A stretch of 64,000 nt of DNA from Geminicoccaceae bacterium (GTDB lineage Bacteria; Pseudomonadota; Alphaproteobacteria; Geminicoccales; Geminicoccaceae): NCBI GenBank assembly GCA_025999455.1, contig AP024683.1:1619501-1683500 (forward strand), given 5' to 3'. Made by a program: the position numbers and the translations under genes. How positions within the stretch are numbered: position 1 is the first letter of the stretch; every line of letters begins with the position of its first letter. Positions 46,331 to 54,406 of the stretch are shown in pieces. A model generated the notes under the pieces. It saw only the letters and a list, made by a program, of their open reading frames with translations, made no database searches and was not told the DNA's origin.

Positions 46331-47295
46331 CCAAAAATTGAGTCGTGGACCGGCTGCGGTGCGCGATCTTCGGGGTCGAGGCCCCGGGCGAGCGCGTCCC
46401 AGAAGCGCTCTTCGTCCCAATCGGGGGCGAACGCGCGCAGCGGGTCGGCCCCGACCCGGGCCGGCGGCTCGTCGGTGGGCTCGGGTGGGTCGACGAGCCG
46501 GAGCGCGCAGGCGAGGCCGGTGCGCCGGCCGATCGCGGCGGCGAGCCTGCGGGCGAAGGCCCCGACCGTCTCGGGCCAATGGCTCGGCGTGAGCCGGATC
46601 GCTCGCGCCTCCTCGACGAGCCGGCGGGCGGTCTCGGCGTAAGCCAGGGCGAGTGCGTCGACCGGCAGGAAGTCGCGGACGAGCTGCGGCCGGCGGATCC
46701 GCCCCGGCTCGCCGCGGCACCAGGCGGCGAGGAGCTCGGGGACCAGGCCCGGCTTGTCGAGCGGGCCCAAGGGATGGGCGATCGTGACCTTGCCGAGGAG
46801 GAGGCCGCGGCGCTCGACCTCGAAGCGGATCGTCTGCCAGATCAGGGTCTTGGCGAGGCCGTAGGGGTTGAAGGCGCGGCGCGGCTCCGGGCCGCTTCCC
46901 TCGTCCGCCTCGAAGATCGAGCCCGTCACCAGCACCGCCCGCCCGCCGGCCTCGGCGAAGCGGTCGAGGAGCGGGCCGAGCCCGGCGGTCGTGGCGAGGA
47001 GGGATCCGACCACGTCGAAGCTCGGACTCCGGTGGTCCCCGACCTCGGCCCCGTGCAGGCAGAGGAGGTCGAACCGCTCGCGGTCGAGAAGGGCCGTAAC
47101 CTCCGGGCTCGCGAGCCCCGGCAGGCGGACGAGCCGCACGCGGCCCTCGAGCCGGGCGAGCCGGCGGCGGGCGAGCGGGGGATAGGCGTCGAGCGGCCGG
47201 CGATGGACCGCCGTCACGGCGAAGCCGCGGCCGGCGAGGGCGGACGCGAACCAGGTGCCGGTGAAGGAGGACGCGCCGGTCAGGAGCGCGCGCAT
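46327..47295 (-). CDS. NAD(P)-dependent epimerase/dehydratase family (SDR), probable nucleotide-sugar 4-reductase
   Basis: This 322-residue extended SDR protein contains the dinucleotide motif TGASSFTGTW (6-15) and the catalytic set Ser126 (TGSIFE), Tyr145 and Lys149 (YGLAK). It follows a CDP-glucose 4,6-dehydratase, a cytidylyltransferase and a 3,5-epimerase, so reduction of the 4-keto group of a CDP-4-keto-6-deoxyhexose is the likely step; other SDR reactions are possible. It begins 7 bp downstream of the epimerase stop and ends in the AT-rich island. Confidence 0.83.
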   Translation of the reverse strand: MRALLTGASSFTGTWFASALAGRGFAVTAVHRRPLDAYPPLARRRLARLEGRVRLVRLPGLASPEVTALLDRERFDLLCLHGAEVGDHRSPSFDVVGSLLATTAGLGPLLDRFAEAGGRAVLVTGSIFEADEGSGPEPRRAFNPYGLAKTLIWQTIRFEVERRGLLLGKVTIAHPLGPLDKPGLVPELLAAWCRGEPGRIRRPQLVRDFLPVDALALAYAETARRLVEEARAIRLTPSHWPETVGAFARRLAAAIGRRTGLACALRLVDPPEPTDEPPARVGADPLRAFAPDWDEERFWDALARGLDPEDRAPQPVHDSIFG

Positions 47296-47302
47296 CGCGG
47301 CC

Positions 47303-47851
47303 TCAGGCGGCGAGGTGGAAGGCCGGAGCGAAGTCCGGGTGCGTGCGGTCGCGCTCGCTCAGGATCCGCGGCTCGAAGGGCCACGTGATCGCGAAGGTCG
47401 GATCGTTCCAGCGCACGCCGCGCTCGCGGGCCGGGTCGTAGGCGGCCGAGACGAAGTAGAGGACGAGGCAATCGGGGACGAGGGTCAAAAAGCCGTGCGC
47501 GCAACCGGGCGGCACGAGCATGGCGCGATGGTTCGTGGCCGAGAGCTCGGCCGCGGCCCAGCGGCCGAAGCTCGGCGAATCGGGGCGCAGATCGAGCACG
47601 CAATCCCAGATCGCCCCCTCGAGGCAGAGGACGAGCTTGGTCTCGGCCGAGGGCGGGAGCTGGTAGTGGAGGCCCCTGAGCGTGCCCCGGCCGTGCGAGC
47701 GCGAGAGGTTGGCCTGGACGACGGGCAGATCGATCTCGAGATCGGCGAGCGTCGTCCGGCAGAAGGCGCGGGCGAAAAAGCCGCGCTCGTCGAAGCGCGG
47801 GGCGAGCTCGAGCAGCCGCACGCCCGGGAGCGGCTCGTCCAGGGCGCGCAT
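47303..47851 (-). CDS. rfbC: dTDP-4-dehydrorhamnose 3,5-epimerase-like protein (RmlC family)
   Basis: This 182-residue cupin epimerase of the RmlC family has the catalytic His62 in LRGLHYQ, the substrate loop QANLSRSHGRGTLRG and the C-terminal YFVSAAYDPARERGVRWNDP, diagnostic of the family. RmlC proteins epimerise C3 and C5 of a 4-keto-6-deoxy sugar nucleotide. Because rfbF and rfbG are adjacent, the natural substrate is more likely a CDP- than a dTDP-linked sugar. The ATG shares its first base with the rfbF stop (TGATG). Confidence 0.9.
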   Translation of the reverse strand: MRALDEPLPGVRLLELAPRFDERGFFARAFCRTTLADLEIDLPVVQANLSRSHGRGTLRGLHYQLPPSAETKLVLCLEGAIWDCVLDLRPDSPSFGRWAAAELSATNHRAMLVPPGCAHGFLTLVPDCLVLYFVSAAYDPARERGVRWNDPTFAITWPFEPRILSERDRTHPDFAPAFHLAA

Positions 47852-48666
47852 CAAGGTGCCCCCGGCCCCTGCCAGGGGGCGGCGCCGGACTCGCAGAGCG
47901 CGTGCACGCGGTCGCGGTCCTTGAGCGTGTCGACGCAGGACCAGAAGCCGCGGTGCCGGAACGGGCGGAGCTGCCGTTCGGCGGCGAGCCGGCGCAGAGG
48001 CTCGCCCTCCAGCACGCAATCCTCGTCGGTCGAGAGATAGTCGAGGAAGCGTCGGCGGAAGAAGAAGAACCCGCCGCTCGCCCACATCTGCGCGAGCATC
48101 GGCTTCTCGACGAAGCCCGCCACCTCCTCGTCCTCGTCGAACTCGAGATGGCCGAACTGGGAGACCGGGTTGACGGCGAGGACCGTGCCGATCCGGTCGT
48201 GCGAGAGGTGGAACGCGAGTTCCTCGGCGAGATCGACGTCGGCGAGCCCGTCGCCGTAGGTGACCGCGAAATGCTCGGCGTCGCCCAGATAGCGGGCGGC
48301 GGCGCGGGCGATCCGGGCACCGGTCATGGTATCGGCGCCGGTGTGCGCGACGGTCACCTGCCAATCGGGCCGCGGGCCGCTCTGGTGGAAACTCACCTCG
48401 CCGGTCCGGGTGTCGATCGTGAAGTCCTCGGTCATCGCCCGGAAGTCGAGGAAGAAAGAGGCGATCACCTCGGATCGCCAGCCGGTGCAGAGCACGAAGC
48501 GGCGGAAGCCGGCCCGGGCGTAGCTCTCCATGATGTGCAGGAGGATCGGCCGATCACCGACCTCGACCATCGGCTTCGGCCGGCGGGCGCCGATTTCGCC
48601 GAGACGGGTGCCGCGGCCACCGCACAAGACGAAGACGGGAACCTCAGCCGGACGTGGACAGAGCAT
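47851..48666 (-). CDS. rfbF: Glucose-1-phosphate cytidylyltransferase
   Basis: This 271-residue nucleotidyltransferase makes CDP-glucose from CTP and glucose-1-phosphate. VFVLCGGRGTRLGE is the signature loop, with RRPKPMVEVGDRPILLHIM, TYGDGLADVDL (metal-binding aspartates) and GFVEKP; the WSCVDTLKDRDRVHAL C-terminus is RfbF-specific. It overlaps rfbG by 23 bp and joins rfbC in TGATG, so the three sugar genes are tightly coupled. Confidence 0.94.
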   Translation of the reverse strand: MLCPRPAEVPVFVLCGGRGTRLGEIGARRPKPMVEVGDRPILLHIMESYARAGFRRFVLCTGWRSEVIASFFLDFRAMTEDFTIDTRTGEVSFHQSGPRPDWQVTVAHTGADTMTGARIARAAARYLGDAEHFAVTYGDGLADVDLAEELAFHLSHDRIGTVLAVNPVSQFGHLEFDEDEEVAGFVEKPMLAQMWASGGFFFFRRRFLDYLSTDEDCVLEGEPLRRLAAERQLRPFRHRGFWSCVDTLKDRDRVHALCESGAAPWQGPGAP

Positions 48667-49774
48667 GGCGAACCTCCGGATCGAGCTCCGCCGGGGCCGA
48701 GACCGGACGGGGTTCGCGCGCGCCGAGCCGGTCGCCGTAGCGCCGGATCTGGTCGCGGAGCCAATCGGCTCGCCCCGTCTCCAAAAGCTCTTTGTAGCCG
48801 TCGACGGTCCACGCTACCGCCTCGGCGGTGGACAAGAGCGGGCGCCAGCCGAGCCGCTTCTTGGCGCGCTCGATCGACAGCCGCTGCAAGGGGGCTTCGA
48901 CGGGCGAAGGTTGGGGCTCGGTCTGCCAGGGTCCGGCGCCGAGCCGGCGGGAGACCGCGGCGGCGATCTCCGCGACGGTCCACTCCCCACCCGGCTCGGG
49001 GCCGAAGTTCCAGGCCCCGGAAAACCGCGTCGGGTCGGTGAACAGCGCCTGGGCGAGGCGGAGATAGCCCCCGAGCGCGTCGAGCACGTGCTGCCAGGGC
49101 CGGATCGCCCCCGGCCGGCGCAGCACGGGTGTCCGCCCCGAGGCGAAGGCGCGCACGAGGTCCGGGACCAGCCGGTGGGCCGACCAGTCGCCGCCGCCGA
49201 TGACGTTGCCGGCTCGGGCGGTGGCGATGCCGATGCCGGCGCGCGGCGGCAGATAGGTGTTCCGCCAAGCCTGCACGACGATCTCGGCGCAGGCCTTACT
49301 CGCCGCATAGGGCTCGTCGCCGCCGAGCGGATCGTTCTCGCGACAGGCCTGGTGCGGCTCGCGGTAGCATTTGTCGCTCGTGACGATCACGAGAGCCCGC
49401 ACCCCCGGGGTCGCGCGGACCGCCTCGAGCAGGTTCACCGTGCCCATGAGGTTCGTCTCGAGCGTGCCGAGCGGGTCACGATAGGCCTCGAGGACGATCG
49501 GCCGGCCGGCCAGGTGGAAGATGATCTCGGGCCGCGCGGTGGCCAGCGCTTCGGTGAGGGCGGCGCCGTCGCGCACGTCGCCCTCGATCGCGGCCGGGCC
49601 CTTCGCGAAGCCGATGAGCTCGAACAGGGACGGCGTGTAGCGCGGGGGGTGGCCGAAGCCGGTCACCTCGGCGCCGAGCTCCTGGAGCCAGGCGCAGAGC
49701 CAGGTGCCCTTGAAACCGGCATGGCCGGTGACCAGCACCCGACGACCCTGCCAGAAACCCGCATCCGGCTGCAT
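48644..49774 (-). CDS. rfbG: CDP-glucose 4,6-dehydratase
   Basis: This 376-residue extended SDR converts CDP-glucose to CDP-4-keto-6-deoxyglucose. VLVTGHAGFKGTWLCAWLQ holds the NAD site (TGHAGFKG at 16-23). TSDKCY carries the catalytic Thr/Asp region, EPYAASKACAE the Tyr-Lys pair, and GDWSAHRLVPDLVRAF is specific to this dehydratase. It is the first gene of the polysaccharide operon and starts 158 bp left of the cytochrome gene stop, with an AT-rich segment between them. Confidence 0.94.
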   Translation of the reverse strand: MQPDAGFWQGRRVLVTGHAGFKGTWLCAWLQELGAEVTGFGHPPRYTPSLFELIGFAKGPAAIEGDVRDGAALTEALATARPEIIFHLAGRPIVLEAYRDPLGTLETNLMGTVNLLEAVRATPGVRALVIVTSDKCYREPHQACRENDPLGGDEPYAASKACAEIVVQAWRNTYLPPRAGIGIATARAGNVIGGGDWSAHRLVPDLVRAFASGRTPVLRRPGAIRPWQHVLDALGGYLRLAQALFTDPTRFSGAWNFGPEPGGEWTVAEIAAAVSRRLGAGPWQTEPQPSPVEAPLQRLSIERAKKRLGWRPLLSTAEAVAWTVDGYKELLETGRADWLRDQIRRYGDRLGAREPRPVSAPAELDPEVRHALSTSG

Positions 49775-49932
49775 CGCGCCTCCGTCCCCCGCCCCGGGGG
49801 CGTCCGGCGCCCTCCCTAGCGGGTTTCTACTCTAGCGTTAGTGACATTTCACATACTTACCGAAAGCGCGAGCAGCAAGCGGCCCACCGCGAGCGCGCGC
49901 TCGTGGCACGGCGCGGAGACCGGGCGGGTCGT

Positions 49933-50784
49933 TCAGCGCGGCGGCAGCGAGAGCAGGAACTCGACGATCGCCTCGCGATCGGCTTCGGGCAGCTTGGCCG
50001 TGCCGTTGCGCACGACCTTGGCCATGTCGCCGCCCACGAAATCGCCGTCCGGCTTGATGCCGATCACGAGCAGCCCGCGCAGATCGCCGGCGGTCCAGCG
50101 GCCGATCCCCTTTTCGGGATCGCTGGTGATGTTGGGGATCACCTCTTTGCCGAGCCGGCCACCGGCGAAGGCGCGGCTGTCGTCGAGGGCGCCGTACCAG
50201 GTCCGCGGCGTGTGGCATTCGGCGCAGTGGCCGGGCCCGAGGACGAGATAGGCACCGCGGTTCCAGGCCTCGCTCTTGGTCGGGTCCGGCCGAAACGGGG
50301 CCGGATCGTGGAACGCCCATTGCCAGAGCAGGAGGCCCCAACGGACGTTGTAGGGAAAGCCGAGCTCGTGCTCGCGGTTCGGCCGGCGAACCGGCGGGAT
50401 CGTGTCGAGATAGGCCTTGAGCGCCCGGAGATCGGCCTCGCTCATCTTGGCGTAGGAGGTGTAGGGGAAGGCCGGGTAATAGGGCGCGCCCGAGGGCGAG
50501 CGGCCCTCGCGCATGGCGCGCAGGAAGTCGGCCTCGCTCCAGCGGCCGATGCCGGTCTCCGGATCCGGCGTAATGTTGGGCGCGTAAAACCTGCCGAACG
50601 GCGTTTCGAGCGGATCACCGCCGGCGAGCAGCGGCCCGCCCTCGGCGGTGTGGCAGTTCGTGCAGCCGCCGATGTGGAACAAGAGCTCGCCCCGGGCGAG
50701 CTCCTCGGGCGAAGCGGCGGCCGCCGCCCCGGCACCGAGGAAAAAGCCCAGGGCGAGCGCGAGCGTCGCGCCGCCTCGGCTCAA
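49933..50784 (-). CDS. Diheme cytochrome c
   Basis: This exported cytochrome of about 283 residues has an N-terminal signal segment (ATLALALGFFLGAGAAAAA) and two heme sites, C41-TN-C-H45 and C187-AE-C-H191. Two repeated blocks (FYAPNITPDPETGIGRWSEADF and VIPNITSDPEKGIGRWTAGDL) show the duplicated domain typical of alcohol/aldehyde dehydrogenase cytochrome subunits. The start TTG 50784 overlaps the cytochrome c' stop (TTGA at 50781-50784). The partner dehydrogenase is not local, and transport to bc1/oxidase acceptors is inferred. Confidence 0.88.
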   Translation of the reverse strand: MSRGGATLALALGFFLGAGAAAAASPEELARGELLFHIGGCTNCHTAEGGPLLAGGDPLETPFGRFYAPNITPDPETGIGRWSEADFLRAMREGRSPSGAPYYPAFPYTSYAKMSEADLRALKAYLDTIPPVRRPNREHELGFPYNVRWGLLLWQWAFHDPAPFRPDPTKSEAWNRGAYLVLGPGHCAECHTPRTWYGALDDSRAFAGGRLGKEVIPNITSDPEKGIGRWTAGDLRGLLVIGIKPDGDFVGGDMAKVVRNGTAKLPEADREAIVEFLLSLPPR

Positions 50785-51233
50785 TTCTGCGGCCGGCGAT
50801 AGGGCTGGTGGCAGCCGCCGCAGCCCTCTTGGCCGAGCTTGCCGAAGGCCTGGGCGGTGGCCGCCTGGTCGCCGCTCTTGGCGGCCACGACGAGCGCCTG
50901 GGCGAGGCCCTGGGCGTTCTTGGCCTTGGCCTCGAAGTCGGCGAAGTTGAGCCAGATCTCGGGCAGCGCCCGGGTCTCGCCCTTGTCGCTGCCTTCCGGG
51001 AACCAGGAGGGGATCTGCGGGATCTTGCCGGCCAGATACTCGGCGTGGCCGGCCACGTCGGCGAGCGTGCCGCCCTTCTTGTCGATCACCGTGTCCTTGA
51101 TGGCGCCCATCCGCTTGCCGAACTCCTTGAATTCGGCCTGGCGGGCCTTGATCGGATCCTGCGCCGACGCCACTCCCAGGATCATCGGGGCACCGAGCAC
51201 GGCGCCGATCGCGACGAACCACTTTCCTCTCAT
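50781..51233 (-). CDS. Cytochrome c' (c-556 type)
   Basis: This 150-residue periplasmic four-helix cytochrome has a signal peptide (KWFVAIGAVLGAPMILGVASA) and a single C-terminal heme site, CGGCH at 138-142, the class II signature. The open frame reaches 51443, but GGGAGGGGAAAG precedes the ATG at 51233 and the signal peptide starts there. Physiological roles in this class include NO binding or electron transfer. It is coupled to the diheme gene that follows. Confidence 0.9.
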   Translation of the reverse strand: MRGKWFVAIGAVLGAPMILGVASAQDPIKARQAEFKEFGKRMGAIKDTVIDKKGGTLADVAGHAEYLAGKIPQIPSWFPEGSDKGETRALPEIWLNFADFEAKAKNAQGLAQALVVAAKSGDQAATAQAFGKLGQEGCGGCHQPYRRPQN

Positions 51234-51503
51234 CTTTCCCCTCCCTTCGGCCTCCGCCGAGACGCGGCCACCCGCCGCGGGCTTCCGCCCGTCACCTTCT
51301 ACGACCATGGCGACGAACGGATGATCCCGGAACGCGCCGCGCAGGATACACACCGTCGCCGGACCGGCAACGCGGGCCGCGGGCGCGGAAGGTCGGGGGC
51401 GGGGCCGGCGCCCTTGCCCGACCGGCGGCCGTGCGTCGAACATCCCTCCGCGCGGCCGCTACGGACGTCGAAGGGCGCCCGCGCCGGGGAAGGGGGAAGC
51501 TCG

Positions 51504-52238
51504 GTGCCGATCCGCGCCATCCTGTTCGACAAGGACGGCACGCTCGTCGATCTGCGCGCGACCTGGGTGCCGCGCTACCGCGCCGCGGCACTCGCCCTCG
51601 CGCGGGCCGCCGGCCGGCCGGAAGCGTTCGCGGTCGAGCTCTTGCGCCGGCTCGGCTGGGATCCCGTGGCCGGAACCCTCGCGGCCGACAGCCCGCTCCT
51701 CTGGGCCACGAACCGGACGATCGCCGAGCGCTGGGCGGCCGAGCCCGAGCTCTCCCGGCTCACCGGGAACGGGGTCGATCCCGTGGCGCTGGCGCTCGCC
51801 GAGCTCCAGGACGAGGAACGCCATCCGCCCCGGCCGCTCGGCGACGTCGAGGGCCTGCTCGCGCGGCTCGCCGGCCGCGGCTTGCGGCTCGGCCTCGCCA
51901 CCATGGACGGCGAAGCGGCCGCCCGCCGGACCGCCGAGCGGCTCGGCTTCGCCCGCCATCTGGCCTTCGTCGCGGGCTGCGATTCCGGGCACGGCACCAA
52001 GCCCGAGCCGGGCATGGCGCTCGCCTTCTGCGCCGCGGTCGCCGTGCCACCGAGGGAGGTCGCGCTCGTGGGTGACAGCCCGGCCGATCTGGCGATGGCA
52101 CGGGCGGCCGGCTTGGGCCTCGCGATCGGCGTGCGTTCGGGAGGCGGTGCGGCCCGCGCCTTGGCGCCGCTCGCCGACCGGCTGCTCGAGAGCGTGCACG
52201 AGCTCGAAGGGCTCCTCGACGAGCTCGCGGCGATCTGA
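51504..52238 (+). CDS. HAD family phosphatase (phosphoglycolate phosphatase-like)
   Basis: This 244-residue HAD hydrolase has nucleophile Asp9 and Asp11 in ILFDKDGTLVD, motif II threonine in LRLGLATMDG, motif III lysine in GTKPEPGMAL and motif IV GDSPADLAMARAAG, so the catalytic set is complete. An alpha-helical cap (C1 type) lies after motif I. Similarity is to Gph-like phosphatases, but the substrate is uncertain. GTG start with a purine-rich AGGGGGAAG upstream; the open frame extending further left is low-complexity. Confidence 0.85.
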   Translation: MPIRAILFDKDGTLVDLRATWVPRYRAAALALARAAGRPEAFAVELLRRLGWDPVAGTLAADSPLLWATNRTIAERWAAEPELSRLTGNGVDPVALALAELQDEERHPPRPLGDVEGLLARLAGRGLRLGLATMDGEAAARRTAERLGFARHLAFVAGCDSGHGTKPEPGMALAFCAAVAVPPREVALVGDSPADLAMARAAGLGLAIGVRSGGGAARALAPLADRLLESVHELEGLLDELAAI

Positions 52239-52262
52239 GCCGGGCCCTTCTCGACTCGGGGC

Positions 52263-52808
52263 TCAGCCGGCGCGTTCGTTCTCGCGCAGCCGCGGAATGA
52301 GCTCGGCGAAATTGCAGGGCCGGTGGCGGATGTCGAGCTGGAAGGCGAGGATCTCGTCCCAGCCGTCCCGGCAGGCACCGGGCGAGCCCGGCAGGCAGAA
52401 GATGTAGGTCCCCTTGGCGACCCCCGCATCGGCCCGGCTCTGCAGGCAGGAGGTGCCGATCTTGGCGTAGGAGAGCATCCGGAAGAGCTCACCGAAGCCC
52501 GGGATCCGCTTGTCGACCACACGCTCGAGCGCTTCGGGGGTGACGTCGCGGCCGGTCACGCCGGTGCCGCCCGTGCTGATCACGACCTCGACGTTCGGAT
52601 CCTCGATCCAGGCGCGGAAGCGGGCGGCGATGAGCTCGAGCTCGTCCTTGACGATCGCCCGGTCGACGAGCTCGTGGCCGGCGCTGCGGATCCGCTCGGC
52701 CAAGAGATCGCCCGACCGGTCGGTCGTCGGATCGCGCGTGTCGGAGACCGTGAGCAGCGCGATCTTGAGCGGGCGGAACGGGATCGTCTCGTCAATTCGG
52801 CCGGGCAC
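52263..52808 (-). CDS. moaB: Molybdenum cofactor biosynthesis protein B (MoaB/MogA family)
   Basis: This 181-residue molybdopterin-binding-fold protein adenylylates molybdopterin before molybdate insertion. LLTVSDTRDPTTDRSGDLLAERI, VVISTGGTGVTGRDVTPEA and FRMLSYAKIGTSCLQSRADAG are the family blocks, and IFCLPGSPGACRDGWDEIL the C-terminal one. It overlaps the following transglycosylase gene's end by 17 bp and is convergent with the HAD gene, with a 24-bp gap. Confidence 0.94.
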   Translation of the reverse strand: MPGRIDETIPFRPLKIALLTVSDTRDPTTDRSGDLLAERIRSAGHELVDRAIVKDELELIAARFRAWIEDPNVEVVISTGGTGVTGRDVTPEALERVVDKRIPGFGELFRMLSYAKIGTSCLQSRADAGVAKGTYIFCLPGSPGACRDGWDEILAFQLDIRHRPCNFAELIPRLRENERAG

Positions 52809-54375
52809 GGGACGGCTCCGCGGGGTCGAGCCTCTGGAGCACGGGCCAGCGGTTCTCGGCCAAGGCCAGGAGCTCGACGTTCGGCTGGCCGAGTCGGGCC
52901 CGGTAGACCCAGAGGTTGGTCAACACCTTCTTGATGTAGCCGCGCGTCTCGCTCAGCGGAACACTCTCGACGAACAGGAGCGGATCGTCGCGGGTACCCT
53001 TGAGCTCCTGCTGCAGCCACGCCGCCACCCGGTTGGCCCCGGCATTGTAGGCGGCCAGGACGTGGATCAGGCTCCTGCCGAGCTGCCGGTTCTGGCTGAG
53101 CTGAATGAGCTTGTGCTGGCCGAGCTCGATGTTGATGTCGGGGTCGAGCAGCATGTGCGTGCCGGCATAGGCGATCTGGGCCCGGCGGGCGACCTCGCGC
53201 GCCGTCTCCGGCATGACCTGCATGACCCCGAGCGCGCCGCGCGGGCTGCGGGCGTCGACGTCGAAGCGGCTCTCGGCCCGGATCACCGCGTAGACCAGCG
53301 CCCGATCGACCCGGAAGCCGCGCGGCGGGCTCCAGCGCGGCACGGGGTAGAGCGCACCGTCGTGCCGGCGGCCATCCAAGAGGCGCATCCGTTGGGCGAC
53401 CTCGAGCTGGGCGCCGGGGAGGCCCGCGGCCTCGGCGAGCGCGATCAGGGCGTGGCCGAGCTCGAGTCTTGCCTTGTCGGCGAGCAGGACGATCTCGGCC
53501 TCGGCGAGCCGCGGCTGGCCCACCTGGGCGAGCGCGAGGGCGCGGCGGGAGCCCGGATAGCGCACCAAGAGGTCGACCATCTCGGCCCTGAGGCTGGGTT
53601 CGTCCCACTCCCAGCTCATCGGCAGGCCGAGCACGGTCTGCGCCAAGAGGCCGTAGAAATCGCGGCTCGAGCCGGCGGCGAGGCGGAGATAGCGGCCCAC
53701 CTGCTGCGGCCGTCCGGCCGCCAGATGCGCCCGGGCGGCCCAGAAGGCGGCAGCCGCCACCTCTTCGCCGTCGGCGCCTTCCCGGTTCGCGAGCGCGCCC
53801 AAGAGCTCGGCCGCCCGGTCGAACTCCCGCCGGCGCCAGGCCCCGAGCGCCTCTTCGAACTTCCGCCGCGGCGGCCCCGAGGCTTCGCCCCGCCGCGACT
53901 CCTCCGAGCTCGCCCAAGCGGCCCGGGGGTCGGGCGGCAGGCGCGCGCCGTCCGGTCGCTTCGAAAGCGCCAAGCGGTGGATGCGCGGCGCCTGGGGAAG
54001 GTCGCCGTAGCGCTCGAGCCAGTCGACGAGCTCTTCGTAGGTCGTGACGTAATGGCGGCCGAGATAGCGCTCGGCGAGGACGTGGCCCATGAGGATCCGG
54101 CTGCCGAGCTCGGCAAGGCGCGCATCGGCCTCGGCCGTGCGACCCTGGGCCTGCAAGGCGAAGGCGTCGCGGTAGCGGGCGATGTCGTCGTAGCCGAGCG
54201 GGCTCGGCACCACCCACCCGGCGCTCGGCCGGTCGAGCGGCTGCAGGCGTGCCGTCTGGATCGGGATCGGCTCGGCCCGCGCGAGCCCGCTCGAGGCGAG
54301 GCCGCACAGGCCGACGGCGAGAGCCAGACCCGCGGGACCGCGGGCGGCACGGAGTGTGGGGCCGAGTATCGTCAA
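52792..54375 (-). CDS. Lytic murein transglycosylase (second copy)
   Basis: This 527-residue periplasmic enzyme resembles the Slt family but is shorter than the one at 13857. A signal-like N-terminus (AGLALAVGLCGLASSGLARA) and a helical N-terminal domain precede the SLT domain, which has catalytic Glu in IRAESRFDVDARSPRG, LGVMQVMPETA and LAAYNAGANRVAAWL. The C-terminal LSETRGYIKKVLTNLWVYR is family-typical. TTG start at 54375 with GAGAGG about nine bases upstream; no ATG or GTG is available. Confidence 0.88.
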   Translation of the reverse strand: MTILGPTLRAARGPAGLALAVGLCGLASSGLARAEPIPIQTARLQPLDRPSAGWVVPSPLGYDDIARYRDAFALQAQGRTAEADARLAELGSRILMGHVLAERYLGRHYVTTYEELVDWLERYGDLPQAPRIHRLALSKRPDGARLPPDPRAAWASSEESRRGEASGPPRRKFEEALGAWRRREFDRAAELLGALANREGADGEEVAAAAFWAARAHLAAGRPQQVGRYLRLAAGSSRDFYGLLAQTVLGLPMSWEWDEPSLRAEMVDLLVRYPGSRRALALAQVGQPRLAEAEIVLLADKARLELGHALIALAEAAGLPGAQLEVAQRMRLLDGRRHDGALYPVPRWSPPRGFRVDRALVYAVIRAESRFDVDARSPRGALGVMQVMPETAREVARRAQIAYAGTHMLLDPDINIELGQHKLIQLSQNRQLGRSLIHVLAAYNAGANRVAAWLQQELKGTRDDPLLFVESVPLSETRGYIKKVLTNLWVYRARLGQPNVELLALAENRWPVLQRLDPAEPSRARPN

Positions 54376-54406
54376 GACTGGATGCCTCTCGTCGTTGTCG
54401 GGTCGA

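Noticed and set aside
46244-46334. Longer N-terminus of the family 2 glycosyltransferase from TTG 46334 or ATG 46304
   Set aside because: Neither has a ribosome site, the extra residues are low-complexity, and a candidate promoter overlaps them; GTG 46241 has GGGAGG at ideal spacing.
52235-52266. CTGAGCC/GGCTCAG inverted repeat spanning the convergent HAD and moaB stops as a terminator
   Set aside because: The stem is only 7 bp with an 18-nt loop and no T tract; both arms coincide with stop codons, so chance symmetry is likely.
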